A stretch of 64,000 nt of DNA from RGIG9115 sp045649825 (GTDB taxonomy: Bacteria; Bacillota; Clostridia; UBA1381), in assembly GCA_045649825.1 (NCBI GenBank), contig JAZRQO010000001.1:1-64000 (forward strand), written 5' to 3'. Below, piece by piece: positions 24,447-33,844 of the stretch. How positions within the stretch are numbered: position 1 is the stretch's first letter; the number at the start of each line of letters is the position of its first letter. The notes below the pieces were generated by a model that ran no database searches, was not told the origin of the DNA, and saw only the letters and a list, made by a program, of their open reading frames with translations. The position numbers and the translations under genes were made by a program.

Positions 24447-26414
24447 ATGAGTGATTATTTTAAAGACGCCTGGGATTTAAATAATCTCGGCATAAACAGA
24501 GAAAAATCCATTTTCCTTACCCCAAAAGCCTCCCAATCGGGAGGCTCAGGGGAAAATAAAAGCACTACCCCAAAAAAGCAGACAGCAAAAGCTGATAATA
24601 AACCTGTTAAATCAAAAACCACCTCTAAGAAGCCAACCTCAAAATCAGATGAATCCGCCAAAGCAATGAAATATTGGGATATGAAAGCCGAAATGAATCG
24701 CACAGAGCAGGAAAAGGACAGCATCAAAACTGAATTTGATAAGGAAATGGAAATTCTGAACAGACCTGAGGTAACTGGTATTCTCAAAAACGAAAAATCC
24801 CTTAAGGACCCGTATTTTAAGGACTTACGGAGTATGGATAAAGAGCAGGCAACCAAAAAGCTTATAAATGATTATGAGGATTTGGAGATTGAGAGAGGGA
24901 AAAGCTCTGCCAATTCAAAGGAAGTATTAAGCAAACGCGGCGGCAAGCTGCTTAAAAACAATCAGCAGCATATCAGTATGGCTTTGTCTGATACTGCATT
25001 TCTCAATGATTTAAATGTTGATACTGATTTGTACTATAAAGGCATAGGCTCACAGAAAGCAAATAACACAGAAAAAATCGTCACATCTAACCACGCTGTA
25101 ACACGATTTGTAAAAACTCTCCCCTCAGAATTGCAAACAGAGGCTATGAACAACTATTTCAAGCTTCAGGAAACAAGCCTAGATGATGCAATATCTTACA
25201 TAAAGAATTTGTCAGGTCAACATTCGTATGATAATGACACTTTTGTCAAAAACATTCTGAGTACGCCCTATCAAAGTAATTCATCAGGTAATACATTTAA
25301 TGACTGGAAAGCACAGCAAAGATTTAAAGGGCTTTCGGGCAGTGATAAAGACAATGTGTATTATGCCAATAAAATTGCAAAAGGTGAAAAGTACAACAAC
25401 CTGCAAAACGAAGAGGATTTTGATGCTTTATCAGAAAAAGGCAGAGAAATTTCGTGGGGTGCAACACTGAACGACCTTAAAATGGACAAGATAAAAGATA
25501 AACAGGTTCCGGCACATCATATGACGGAAAAAGAGATAAAAACCTATGCGTATCTTTGGGGGAAATACGGCGAAACACAGGCTCGTAATTACCTCGACTT
25601 CCTGACAGATGATTTAAAGCTGAGAAAAAGTGATTACGACACAAAAAAATCACAGGATTTCGCTGAAGAACATCCCGTACTTGCAACAGTATCAACCGCA
25701 CCCGCAGCATTCATAGGCGACCTTCAATCCGCAGGCAACATTGCAGGGCGTTTCATAGACGAAAAAATCCACCCCGGATTGTATAAACCAACCGAAGTAG
25801 TACTTGCAGACAATTCTATCAATAACAGAACGGATACAATATTAGGAACAGTGTCGGAAAATATTGATAATGATGTATATAGAAAAGCATATGATGCAGC
25901 AACTACTATATATCATGAATTTGCTCCGGATTTGTTATATGGAACCTATGCACCGTATTTGTTGGCTATTGATGAATTTGGCGAATCTGCTGAAGCCGAC
26001 ATGAAACTGGGAGCTTCAACAACAGAGGCAACATTGAACGGTATATCAGCCGCAGCAATTAATTTTGTGACAGGCAAAATACCAAAACTAAAGGTGGTTG
26101 ATGATATGGTTGCAAAATCTTTAAGCCTTGCAACGGAAAATAAAATATTAGGAGAAAACTCGTTATATAATAAAAGGGCTATAGAGTATTATAACAATGG
26201 AATGAATTCTTATGAAGCTAATCGCCATGCAATGGCAGATGCATATTTTGATTCTCCGTTATATAATTTATTTTTCGAAAAAGATTTCTCAAATCAAAAC
26301 ACAACTACCCACAACTCAAAAAATAGCATTACTGGAAGTACAAGAAAAAATGCTTGGGAAATGTCTAATGTAGAGTTTGATACATATATAAACAACATTA
26401 TGAATCAAGAATAA
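24447..26414 (+). CDS. Large phage protein, probable internal virion or ejection protein
   Basis: A 655-residue protein with a lysine-serine-threonine-rich, low-complexity segment (about 27-75), a charged coiled-coil stretch (AEMNRTEQEKDSIKTEFDKE) and a C-terminal half with a hydrophobic/amphipathic segment (STTEATLNGISAAAINFVTG). Such layouts occur in internal head proteins that are ejected with DNA, so this is inferred. It is the last gene of the cassette, followed 10 nt later by a terminator. Composition is AT-rich compared with capsid genes. Confidence 0.6.
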   Translation: MSDYFKDAWDLNNLGINREKSIFLTPKASQSGGSGENKSTTPKKQTAKADNKPVKSKTTSKKPTSKSDESAKAMKYWDMKAEMNRTEQEKDSIKTEFDKEMEILNRPEVTGILKNEKSLKDPYFKDLRSMDKEQATKKLINDYEDLEIERGKSSANSKEVLSKRGGKLLKNNQQHISMALSDTAFLNDLNVDTDLYYKGIGSQKANNTEKIVTSNHAVTRFVKTLPSELQTEAMNNYFKLQETSLDDAISYIKNLSGQHSYDNDTFVKNILSTPYQSNSSGNTFNDWKAQQRFKGLSGSDKDNVYYANKIAKGEKYNNLQNEEDFDALSEKGREISWGATLNDLKMDKIKDKQVPAHHMTEKEIKTYAYLWGKYGETQARNYLDFLTDDLKLRKSDYDTKKSQDFAEEHPVLATVSTAPAAFIGDLQSAGNIAGRFIDEKIHPGLYKPTEVVLADNSINNRTDTILGTVSENIDNDVYRKAYDAATTIYHEFAPDLLYGTYAPYLLAIDEFGESAEADMKLGASTTEATLNGISAAAINFVTGKIPKLKVVDDMVAKSLSLATENKILGENSLYNKRAIEYYNNGMNSYEANRHAMADAYFDSPLYNLFFEKDFSNQNTTTHNSKNSITGSTRKNAWEMSNVEFDTYINNIMNQE

Positions 26415-26417
26415 TTA

Positions 26418-26447
26418 AAAAGAGAGAGCCGTTCGGCTCTTTCTTAG
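26418..26447. terminator. Terminator ending the virion cassette
   Basis: AGAGAGCC pairs with GGCTCTTT around GTTC, with a T-rich tail on plus. It also lies at the end of the opposing zinc-ribbon gene. Confidence 0.8.
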
Positions 26448-27046
26448 TTTATAAATGCTGTCATTCTTTTTTTGTAATACTTAATACCAATTAATAGCCC
26501 TATTATACAACAAAAACTTTCAATCACTGCTATAACAAGAATAACAATATCAAGATTATTAATTGCCAAAGCAATCAATACATACATAATCCACACAGCT
26601 ACAACTGCAGAGCATTGTATATATAAGTATTGAGGCGCATCTTTTTGGAAATTAATTAGTTTAAACCTTGTTACAAAAGAAAGTATTCCTATAGATAAAA
26701 ACAACATTCCCGTTATTATATTATTCCATACCATAATATGATAATATTTACCAAAAAAGATATAGCTATCTGCATATCTTAAAAACATAATTCCTTGCAA
26801 TAATATAAATGCCCATAATCTACCATACAAGCTGATTTTTATAAATGCCCCCTTGCCCACACAAAAAAAGTCTTGCAAATTCCAAGTCATATTCCAGTGC
26901 GGCGGATTTTGTTCATTTGGGGTTATAGCTCTAAACTCAATCTCTTCCTTATCCACAGCACCATCAGGGGCTTTTGCTCCGCAGTTTCCACAATACTTTT
27001 CTCTTTCTCCAAGCACCGCACCGCACATCATACACTTTCGTTCCAC
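26444..27046 (-). CDS. Zinc-ribbon membrane protein
   Basis: A 200-residue protein. It begins with a zinc ribbon (CMMCGAVLGEREKYCGNCG) linked to about four membrane helices (roughly 80-100, 108-128, 140-160 and 166-190). I choose the GTG at 27044-27046: GGCGGTGA ends just before it at good spacing, the ATG at 27053-27055 is too close to that site, and the product then aligns with the paralogue (MEQRKCMMC). Function unknown; membrane sensor or housekeeping zinc-ribbon family. It has its own consensus promoter. Confidence 0.75.
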   Translation of the reverse strand: MERKCMMCGAVLGEREKYCGNCGAKAPDGAVDKEEIEFRAITPNEQNPPHWNMTWNLQDFFCVGKGAFIKISLYGRLWAFILLQGIMFLRYADSYIFFGKYYHIMVWNNIITGMLFLSIGILSFVTRFKLINFQKDAPQYLYIQCSAVVAVWIMYVLIALAINNLDIVILVIAVIESFCCIIGLLIGIKYYKKRMTAFIN

Positions 27047-27079
27047 AACATTCACCGCCCATTTAATCCTGTTTTTTAT

Positions 27080-27108
27080 ATTATACCCCCATATATTACC
27101 AATGTCAA
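27080..27108 (-). promoter_or_regulatory. Consensus promoter of the first zinc-ribbon gene
   Basis: Minus strand TTGACA (27103-27108), 17-bp spacer, TATAAT (27080-27085). Confidence 0.85.
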
Positions 27109-27138
27109 TATTTATTCATCAAATCAAAAGCAAGGGAC

Positions 27139-27188
27139 AAAAAAGGACCGTCCAATTTTGCCTAAAAACTTGCAAAAATTGGAGGTCC
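27139..27188 (-). terminator. Long-stem terminator between the zinc-ribbon paralogues
   Basis: GGACCTCCAATTTTTGC pairs with GCAAAATTGGACGGTCC (one bulge on each arm) around a 10-nt loop, followed by TTTTTT on the minus strand. Confidence 0.85.
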
Positions 27189-27203
27189 CCATTGCACGGA
27201 TTT

Positions 27204-27788
27204 TTATTGGTAAACATCAATACGTTTCAGATAATATACCATATTTGTAAACAACATAACTGACGGCACCAAGATAGATTTTATCAAGTTTACAAGCCCT
27301 GTACTACCCGGAACTGACATAACGGTTACCAACCACAAAAGAAACGGGAACGCAACCCCGCAGCCTGTAAATATCAACACACTCTCTACACCAAACTTAT
27401 GAAAATTAGCAAGGAAATGACGTGTTACAAATCCGAATGCTCCAAGAAGTATGTATAGTATACTAAAAATATAGATAGCTGTTACAAGTACTTTAGCCGA
27501 CGGGTCATCCATAACATAAGCGGGATATGAGCTTACCTGACGCGACATATTAAGCATTCCTAAAATACCGCTTAATACCAAACCTATACTCTGAAGAATA
27601 ATTATAAAGTTGCAATAAACCCCGTGCCATCCCCAGGAAAACTTGGATTTTACATCTTTTTTTACAAACTTTAACTGAACATCCTCTTTTACTGCAGCAC
27701 CGTCAGGAGCCTTTGCTCCGCAGCTTCCGCAGTACTTTTCTCTCTCTCCAAGCTCTGCTCCGCACATCATACATTTTCGCTGTTCCAT
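27204..27788 (-). CDS. Zinc-ribbon membrane protein (paralogue)
   Basis: A 194-residue paralogue of the downstream gene: zinc ribbon CMMCGAELGEREKYCGSCG at the N-terminus, a short charged linker, then about four membrane helices. The ribbon and KAPDGA linker are nearly identical between the two copies while the membrane parts have diverged, indicating an old tandem duplication or gene conversion of the 5' ends. It is 20 nt from the MORN-repeat gene upstream and probably cotranscribed with it. Function unknown. Confidence 0.75.
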   Translation of the reverse strand: MEQRKCMMCGAELGEREKYCGSCGAKAPDGAAVKEDVQLKFVKKDVKSKFSWGWHGVYCNFIIILQSIGLVLSGILGMLNMSRQVSSYPAYVMDDPSAKVLVTAIYIFSILYILLGAFGFVTRHFLANFHKFGVESVLIFTGCGVAFPFLLWLVTVMSVPGSTGLVNLIKSILVPSVMLFTNMVYYLKRIDVYQ

Positions 27789-27808
27789 AGTTCCCCTCCG
27801 ATTTATAT

Positions 27809-29251
27809 TTATCTCTTATACCATTCCTTTAAAATGCATCTTACCATTGCATCTATATCCCCGTCTTTTAAATAGTTATTTTCCCTGTTATAACGTGTAA
27901 AATAGTAAAAGTCCTGCTCTGTTGCGGCTAAGATATTAGTTTTAAATAATTCTATCATTTCTTCAACTATTACATCTATTTTATACGCCTCGCCGGAAGC
28001 TATATGATTTACATACTGATTTATATATGCATCTGCCTTCTGTTTTAAAGACCATGCGTCTTGAACTGCAGACTGACCTGCAATAACACTTATTGCACTG
28101 TTCCAATATCCGCCCGAACTGTTTCTGTATGTATCCATATAGGACGGCTCATTAATAAGGGTTGGTGTACCGTTTGAGTCCACTCTTATACCGTATGTCG
28201 CATAAATCTCATCAACATCCATGTCTATATTGGAATACGCCTTTTCAAGCTCTTCTTCACGCCAATTTAAAAGACTGTCTATTGCGGTGTCATAAAACAC
28301 TTGCCTGTAAGCACCCGCTTCATTGCCCATCACGTAATAATCCGTTTTAAAGAGGGTTCCCTGCTTTGTATAAATATTAACTAAACCATCAAGCTCATCA
28401 TCAACAAAGCTACCCACGTAATCATATGCTTCAGAGAGCATAATTCCCTGTCCGTTTTTCTTTAAGTTTTCGTCCAGCATACCGATATAAACACAGTTGC
28501 CATCGCTGTCGAACTGTTTACTTTCTTTGTTGGAAGCGTCAAATTTTCCGTTTTGGAACTTACCTATAAATGCCATACCCGTAAGGTTATTCCATATAAC
28601 ACATTCTCCGTTAGCTACACCATTTACATAGGTTGTTACATATTCCACGCTTTTATCGGCAAGACAGAAAAATGCATCGCCGTTCAGCACGCCGTTTTCG
28701 TAGTTACCCAAATACTTAATTGAGCCGTCGGCATAATATTCAGAGCCTGCACCGTGGGGGACGCCGTTATTAATTCCGCCCATATATTTTACAGTGCCGT
28801 CATTATTATAAAGCATCCCGTTTGTATTATTCGCCGTAATCATCACGGCTCTTTCTTCCGCCACCCATTCCACGTCGTGAAAAAGATTTTCCGAAACTGC
28901 ACGAAGCGGCACAAATGTATAACCGTTAATCAACACAGGAGCTACGTCGATAGTATAGTACACGCAATTCTTTTTGTATTCAGTATTGCCGATTTGAAAA
29001 ACAAGGGAAACTCCCGAATAGTCTGCATATATGCTCTGAGTTTCGCCTTCCCATTCAACTCTTGCACCTATAGTTTCAAAAATTTTTCGCATAGGTACCA
29101 AAGTCCGCCCTTCCTGTATAACAGGAGGCTGGTCGAAGTAGATTTCATAGCCATTATAATATACCTTAATATCATCATTTGCAAAGGATGTGTGTGCTGC
29201 AAACATAAAAATCAAAGCTGCAAGTGCCGATACAAGAATATTTTTTTTCAT
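27809..29251 (-). CDS. Secreted protein with copper-amine-oxidase N-terminal-like domain and MORN repeats
   Basis: A 480-residue exported protein. Signal peptide residues 1-24 (ending SFA). Residues ~28-135 form the stress-type 'copper amine oxidase N-terminal' domain common in Clostridia envelope proteins (GRTLVPMRKIFETIGARVEW, GYTFVPLRAVSE). Residues ~145-310 contain five or six MORN-like repeats (YNNDGTVKYMGGINNGVPHG, YLGNYENGVLNGD and so on). The last ~160 residues are helical and unrecognised. It has its own promoter and is followed by the zinc-ribbon paralogue. Envelope attachment or sensing is possible; no enzyme motif is seen. Confidence 0.8.
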   Translation of the reverse strand: MKKNILVSALAALIFMFAAHTSFANDDIKVYYNGYEIYFDQPPVIQEGRTLVPMRKIFETIGARVEWEGETQSIYADYSGVSLVFQIGNTEYKKNCVYYTIDVAPVLINGYTFVPLRAVSENLFHDVEWVAEERAVMITANNTNGMLYNNDGTVKYMGGINNGVPHGAGSEYYADGSIKYLGNYENGVLNGDAFFCLADKSVEYVTTYVNGVANGECVIWNNLTGMAFIGKFQNGKFDASNKESKQFDSDGNCVYIGMLDENLKKNGQGIMLSEAYDYVGSFVDDELDGLVNIYTKQGTLFKTDYYVMGNEAGAYRQVFYDTAIDSLLNWREEELEKAYSNIDMDVDEIYATYGIRVDSNGTPTLINEPSYMDTYRNSSGGYWNSAISVIAGQSAVQDAWSLKQKADAYINQYVNHIASGEAYKIDVIVEEMIELFKTNILAATEQDFYYFTRYNRENNYLKDGDIDAMVRCILKEWYKR

Positions 29252-29281
29252 AATAATACCTCACCTTTATATCTTATAATT

Positions 29282-29310
29282 ATAATATCATATTTTCCTT
29301 AAAATGTCAA
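29282..29310 (-). promoter_or_regulatory. Promoter of the MORN-repeat gene
   Basis: Minus strand TTGACA (29305-29310), 17-bp spacer, TATTAT (29282-29287) with extended TGA. Confidence 0.75.
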
Positions 29311-29330
29311 TTATATTTGGTCGTCGAATA

Positions 29331-29364
29331 CCAAAAGGGACTGTGCAAAAATGCACAGTCCCTT
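29331..29364 (-). terminator. Terminator after glyA
   Basis: AAGGGACTGTGCA pairs with TGCACAGTCCCTT around a 4-nt loop, with TTTT on the minus strand. Confidence 0.85.
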
Positions 29365-29380
29365 ACAGTATAATATTCAA

Positions 29381-30619
29381 TTAATAAAGAGGGTATTTAT
29401 CGCAAAGAGCCTGAACTCTTGCTCTAACCTCGTCTGCACTGTTTTCAAAGTCGCAGATTGCAAGCTTTATAAGCTTTGCGATTTCAACCATATCCTCTTC
29501 AACAAAGCCACGGCTTGTTGTTGCAGGTGTTCCAAGTCTTACACCGCTTGTGATAAAGGGGCTTTTTGTGTCGAATGGGATTGCATTCTTATTTACTGTA
29601 ATTCCCACTTCGTCAAGACGGTGTTCTGCTTCTTTACCTGTTACGTCCTTATCGGTAAGGTCGAGAAGCATAAGGTGGTTATCTGTTCCGCCTGATACAA
29701 GCTTGAAGCCTTCGTTAATAAGCGCTTCGGACAATGCCTTTGCATTCTTAACTATCTGCTTCTGATATGCCTTGAACTCAGGTGAAAGAGCTTCTTTAAA
29801 GCTTACTGCCTTAGCTGCAATAACATGCATAAGAGGTCCACCCTGGATACCGGGGAAAATTGCCTTATTAATCGCCTTTGCAAGCTCCTCATCATTTGTG
29901 AGGATAAGACCGCCTCGGGGCCCGCGGAGTGTTTTATGAGTTGTAGTTGTTACAACGTGGGCATGGGGCATGGGTGAGGGGTGCTCGCCTGCGGCAACAA
30001 GACCTGCAATGTGAGCCATATCAACCATAAAATATGCGCCAACCTCGTCGGCAATTTCTCTGAACTTTGCAAAATCGATTGTTCTCGGATATGCACTTGC
30101 ACCTGCAAGAATGAGCTTGGGCTTTGTTTCAAGTGCAAGCTGACGTACTGCTTCGTAGTCAATTACGTTTTCACCCTCTGTAACGCCGTAGGGTACAATG
30201 TTAAAGTACTTACCCGACATATTAACGGGGCTTCCGTGACTAAGGTGACCGCCGTGAGCAAGGCTCATGCTGAGAACGGTGTCACCCGGTGTGAGAAGTG
30301 CAAAGAAAACTGCCATATTTGCCTGAGCACCTGAATGGGGCTGAACATTTGCATAGCCTGCTCCGAAAAGCTCCTTTGCACGTTCAATTGCAAGGTTCTC
30401 AGCAACGTCTACACACTCGCATCCGCCGTAGTATCTCTTGCCCGGGTAGCCCTCTGCATACTTATTTGTAAGGGGTGAGCCCATTGCCTCCATTACGCTT
30501 TCAGATACGAAGTTTTCTGATGCGATAAGCTCGATTTTGTTCTGCTGTCTTTTTGTTTCGCTTATAATTGCCTCATAAATCTCGGGGTCCGTGTTTTTTA
30601 CATTCTTAAGTTCAACCAT
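29381..30619 (-). CDS. glyA: Serine hydroxymethyltransferase
   Basis: A 412-residue PLP enzyme converting serine and tetrahydrofolate to glycine and methylene-tetrahydrofolate. Family segments are intact: IELIASENFVS, YAEGYPGKRYYGGC, NVQPHSGAQANMAV, and the PLP lysine in VVTTTTHKTLRGPRGG. The length is normal. It lies 18 nt after lysA and ends at a terminator, so it is the last gene of the tig-clpP-clpX-lysA-glyA run. Confidence 0.98.
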   Translation of the reverse strand: MVELKNVKNTDPEIYEAIISETKRQQNKIELIASENFVSESVMEAMGSPLTNKYAEGYPGKRYYGGCECVDVAENLAIERAKELFGAGYANVQPHSGAQANMAVFFALLTPGDTVLSMSLAHGGHLSHGSPVNMSGKYFNIVPYGVTEGENVIDYEAVRQLALETKPKLILAGASAYPRTIDFAKFREIADEVGAYFMVDMAHIAGLVAAGEHPSPMPHAHVVTTTTHKTLRGPRGGLILTNDEELAKAINKAIFPGIQGGPLMHVIAAKAVSFKEALSPEFKAYQKQIVKNAKALSEALINEGFKLVSGGTDNHLMLLDLTDKDVTGKEAEHRLDEVGITVNKNAIPFDTKSPFITSGVRLGTPATTSRGFVEEDMVEIAKLIKLAICDFENSADEVRARVQALCDKYPLY

Positions 30620-30637
30620 TTTCTCTCTTCCTTTCGT

Positions 30638-31939
30638 TTATATATAATCATTTCTGATAATATCGTCCAGGGTTTCTCTTTTTACTATCACCTTTGACTT
30701 GCCCTCTGACACCGCAACCATAGCGGGACGGGGCAGACGGTTATAGTTGGATGACATTGAGTAGTTATATGCTCCCGTTGCCTGGATAGCCATTATATCG
30801 CCACGAACAAAGGTCTGAACCTTCCCGTTTTCGATTATAATATCTCCCGATTCGCAGCATTTTCCAACGATTGTTGCAATATCGTTATAGGGGCTGGTTG
30901 CATGGTTTGCCGCAACCGCCGTATATTCCGCACCGTAGAGGATATATCGGGGGTTATCCGCCATACCTCCGTCAATGCTTATATACTTTCTTACGTCTTT
31001 AATATCCTTAACATTACCCACCGTGTACAGAGTAACACCTGCAGAGGCAACAATGGACCGCCCCGGCTCCATGAGTATGAAGGGAACATTAATTCCAAGC
31101 CTTGAACATTCACGTGTTACAACCTCGGACACGCCTTTTATATATTCGTCATAGGGGATGGGGTCGTCGCTTTCCACGTAACGGATCCCGAATCCGCCGC
31201 CAAGGTTAAGACAGGTTATTTCAATTCCCAGCTTTGACTTTATTTCCGCTATAAATGAAAGCATTATCTCTGCCGATTGGGTGAACGGCTCTATGTCAAA
31301 AATCTGAGAGCCTATGTGGCAATGAAGTCCGTCAAGCTCCACATTTTTATACAGGAGTGACTTTTCTATTATTTCAAAAGCTTCACCGTTTTCAAGTGCT
31401 ACGCCAAATTTTGAGTCAATCTGACCCGTTTTGATAAAGTCGTGGGTATGAGCGTCAACTCCGGGCTTTATGCGGAACATAATCTTCTGAAGCTTGCCCA
31501 TCTCACCTGCGATTTTGTCAAGAGCTGAAAGCTCGTCTTCATTATCAACCACTATATGAGAAACACCAAATTCTACTGCCATACGAAGCTCGTCGTCGGT
31601 TTTATTGTTGCCATGGAAATATACCTTTTCCATAGGAAAGCCTGCTTTATAGGCAGTGTACAGCTCTCCGCCCGACACAACGTCAACTCCAAGCCCCTCA
31701 CTCTCTGCCGTCTTATATACGTGCATACAGCTAAGAGCCTTGCTTGCATAGAGAATAAGTCCGTTTCCGCCATAATATTTATCTATTGCCTGCTTATAGG
31801 TTCTGCAATTCTTGCGGAACAGGTCGTCGTCCAGGACATACAGAGGAGTTCCGTATTCCTTAGCAAGTGCTACCGCATCGGACTTACCTATAACAAGATG
31901 ATCATTTTCGTTTATTGACAGGTTATCTGATAATAACAT
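30638..31939 (-). CDS. lysA: Diaminopimelate decarboxylase
   Basis: A 433-residue PLP enzyme of fold III that decarboxylates meso-diaminopimelate to lysine, the last step of lysine synthesis. PLP lysine lies in LYASKALSC; HCHIGSQIFD, CLNLGGGFGI and the EPGRS-containing MEPGRSIVASAG are present. GGAAAGGA precedes the ATG. It follows clpX by 33 nt with no terminator, an unusual neighbour for the Clp genes. Confidence 0.97.
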   Translation of the reverse strand: MLLSDNLSINENDHLVIGKSDAVALAKEYGTPLYVLDDDLFRKNCRTYKQAIDKYYGGNGLILYASKALSCMHVYKTAESEGLGVDVVSGGELYTAYKAGFPMEKVYFHGNNKTDDELRMAVEFGVSHIVVDNEDELSALDKIAGEMGKLQKIMFRIKPGVDAHTHDFIKTGQIDSKFGVALENGEAFEIIEKSLLYKNVELDGLHCHIGSQIFDIEPFTQSAEIMLSFIAEIKSKLGIEITCLNLGGGFGIRYVESDDPIPYDEYIKGVSEVVTRECSRLGINVPFILMEPGRSIVASAGVTLYTVGNVKDIKDVRKYISIDGGMADNPRYILYGAEYTAVAANHATSPYNDIATIVGKCCESGDIIIENGKVQTFVRGDIMAIQATGAYNYSMSSNYNRLPRPAMVAVSEGKSKVIVKRETLDDIIRNDYI

Positions 31940-31972
31940 TTGTATTTCCTTTCCGGGTTTTTGAGAAAAACT

Positions 31973-33241
31973 TTACTGGTTCTCAGCTACGGGCAACTCT
32001 GCCGGCTCTGCCTTTTTACGGGTACGCCTTGTAATACGCGGTTTGTCTGTTCCGAGAACGCTCTCTTTTGTTATAACAACCTTTTTGATTGTTTTATCGG
32101 AGGGAACGTCGAACATAAGGTCCATAACGGTTTCCTCCACTATGGCACGGAGACCTCTTGCTCCCGTTCCTCTTTCGATTGCCTTATCTGCAATTGCCGC
32201 AATTGCTTCAGGCTCAAACTCAAGAGCCACTTTATCAAGGGCAAAAAGAGTCTGATACTGCTTGGACAGTGCATTTTTAGGCTTGGTTATAATATCTGTA
32301 AGTGCTTCACGGCTTAATTTATCAAGACGGGCAAACACGGGAAGTCTGCCGATAAATTCGGGGATAAGACCGAACTTCAGAAGGTCCTGAGGAATCATCT
32401 CACGCAAAAGCTCGCCTATGTTCATTTCCTTTTTGCTTTCAACCTTTGCACCGAAGCCAAGACCTGCCTTGCCCACTCTGTCGCCGATTATTTTTTCTAT
32501 TCCGTCAAAAGCACCGCCGCAGATGAACAGGATATTGGTCGTGTCAATCTGCAAAAACTCCTGATGGGGATGCTTTCTTCCGCCCTGTGGTGGAACTGAT
32601 GCTTCCGTTCCCTCAAGAATTTTAAGAAGTGCCTGCTGAACACCCTCGCCGCTTACGTCACGGGTGATTGAGGGGTTTTCAGATTTTCTTGCAATTTTAT
32701 CAATTTCGTCAATGTAGATTATTCCACGCTCTGCGGCTTCAATATCATAGTCCGCCGCCTGGATAAGCTTAAGAAGTATGTTTTCCACATCCTCGCCCAC
32801 ATAGCCTGCCTCTGTAAGAGAGGTTGCATCCACAATTGCAAAGGGTACGTCGAGGACCTTTGCAAGGTTCTGGACAAGGAAGGTTTTACCTGAGCCTGTA
32901 GGCCCTATCATAAGTATATTGCTCTTTGCAAGCTCTACATCATCCACTGCGCTCTCGTCCTGATAGGCGATACGTTTATAGTGGTTATATACTGCAACGG
33001 AGAGAATTCTTTTTGCTTCCTCCTGGCCCACAACATAATCGTCAAGAAAGGCTTTTATTTCGTGGGGCTTCGGGATATCATCCGATGCGGATTTTTCCTT
33101 TGGTTTATACATACCGTCGATTATATGGCTGCAAAGCTCCACACATTCGTGGCATATAAATGCGTTTCCTCCTGCAATAAGGTTTACCTCATTCTCAGGT
33201 CTGCCGCAAAAGGAACAAACTCTTGATTTCTTTTCGTCCAT
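31973..33241 (-). CDS. clpX: ATP-dependent Clp protease ATP-binding subunit ClpX
   Basis: A 422-residue AAA+ unfoldase that feeds substrates to ClpP. An N-terminal C4 zinc domain (CSFCGRPE...CHECVELC) is followed by Walker A GPTGSGKT, Walker B YIDEIDKIA, the substrate-grip AGYVGED loop, and the IGF-type ClpP-docking loop (in GFGAKVES region). The C-terminus ends with an alanine/lysine-rich tail. It lies 18 nt after clpP; AAAAGGA precedes the ATG. Confidence 0.98.
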   Translation of the reverse strand: MDEKKSRVCSFCGRPENEVNLIAGGNAFICHECVELCSHIIDGMYKPKEKSASDDIPKPHEIKAFLDDYVVGQEEAKRILSVAVYNHYKRIAYQDESAVDDVELAKSNILMIGPTGSGKTFLVQNLAKVLDVPFAIVDATSLTEAGYVGEDVENILLKLIQAADYDIEAAERGIIYIDEIDKIARKSENPSITRDVSGEGVQQALLKILEGTEASVPPQGGRKHPHQEFLQIDTTNILFICGGAFDGIEKIIGDRVGKAGLGFGAKVESKKEMNIGELLREMIPQDLLKFGLIPEFIGRLPVFARLDKLSREALTDIITKPKNALSKQYQTLFALDKVALEFEPEAIAAIADKAIERGTGARGLRAIVEETVMDLMFDVPSDKTIKKVVITKESVLGTDKPRITRRTRKKAEPAELPVAENQ

Positions 33242-33259
33242 ACTAAATATCCTTTTAAA

Positions 33260-33844
33260 TTAATTTCTTGATTTAATGACTTCGTCGATTAAACCGTATT
33301 CACATGCTTCTGCCGCACTCATAAAGTTATCTCTTTCGGTATCGGCAGAAATCTTTTCAAGTGTCTGACCTGTACGCTCGGAGAGAATTGTGTTTAGAGT
33401 TTCACGCATTTTGATAATGCGGTCGGCATGGATTTTGATATCGGTTGCCTGGCCCTGCATACCGCCGAGAGGCTGATGAATCATAACTTCACTATTGGGG
33501 AGTGCATAACGCTTACCCTTTGCACCTGCGGCAAGAAGGAATGCGCCCATGGATGCCGCCATACCGATACAGATGGTTGAAACGTCACATTTTATATACT
33601 GCATTGTGTCATAAATTGCCATACCTGCTGTGATTGAGCCGCCGGGTGAGTTAATGTAAAGCTGAATGTCTTTATCGGGGTCCTTTGCTTCGAGATAAAG
33701 CATCTGAGCAACTATAAGGCTTGCAGATACGTCATTTACTTCCTCACCGAGGAATATTATACGGTCTTCAAGAAGTCTTGAATAGATGTCGTATGAACGC
33801 TCTCCTCTGTTTGTTTGTTCAACTACTACGGGTACTAAACTCAT
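33260..33844 (-). CDS. clpP: ATP-dependent Clp protease proteolytic subunit ClpP
   Basis: A 194-residue serine protease that forms the degradative barrel for ClpX. Catalytic Ser in GMAASMGAFLL and His in VMIHQPLGG are intact; the N-terminal LVPVVVEQTNRGERSYD is typical. ATG 33842-33844 is chosen since AAAGGA lies 8-9 nt upstream; the longer ORF from 33889 adds leader sequence. It lies between tig and clpX, the common Firmicute order. Confidence 0.98.
   Translation of the reverse strand: MSLVPVVVEQTNRGERSYDIYSRLLEDRIIFLGEEVNDVSASLIVAQMLYLEAKDPDKDIQLYINSPGGSITAGMAIYDTMQYIKCDVSTICIGMAASMGAFLLAAGAKGKRYALPNSEVMIHQPLGGMQGQATDIKIHADRIIKMRETLNTILSERTGQTLEKISADTERDNFMSAAEACEYGLIDEVIKSRN

Noticed and set aside
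12808..26447. Diversity-generating retroelement in the fibre region
   Set aside because: No reverse transcriptase and no template/variable repeat pair were seen.
27139..27188. Long hairpin as a mobile-element end or MITE
   Set aside because: It ends in a T-run at the right distance from a gene stop and has no target duplication, so a terminator explains it.
26853..27263. Plus-strand ORFs over the zinc-ribbon region
   Set aside because: Antisense to zinc-ribbon genes and crossing their terminator; no start signals.
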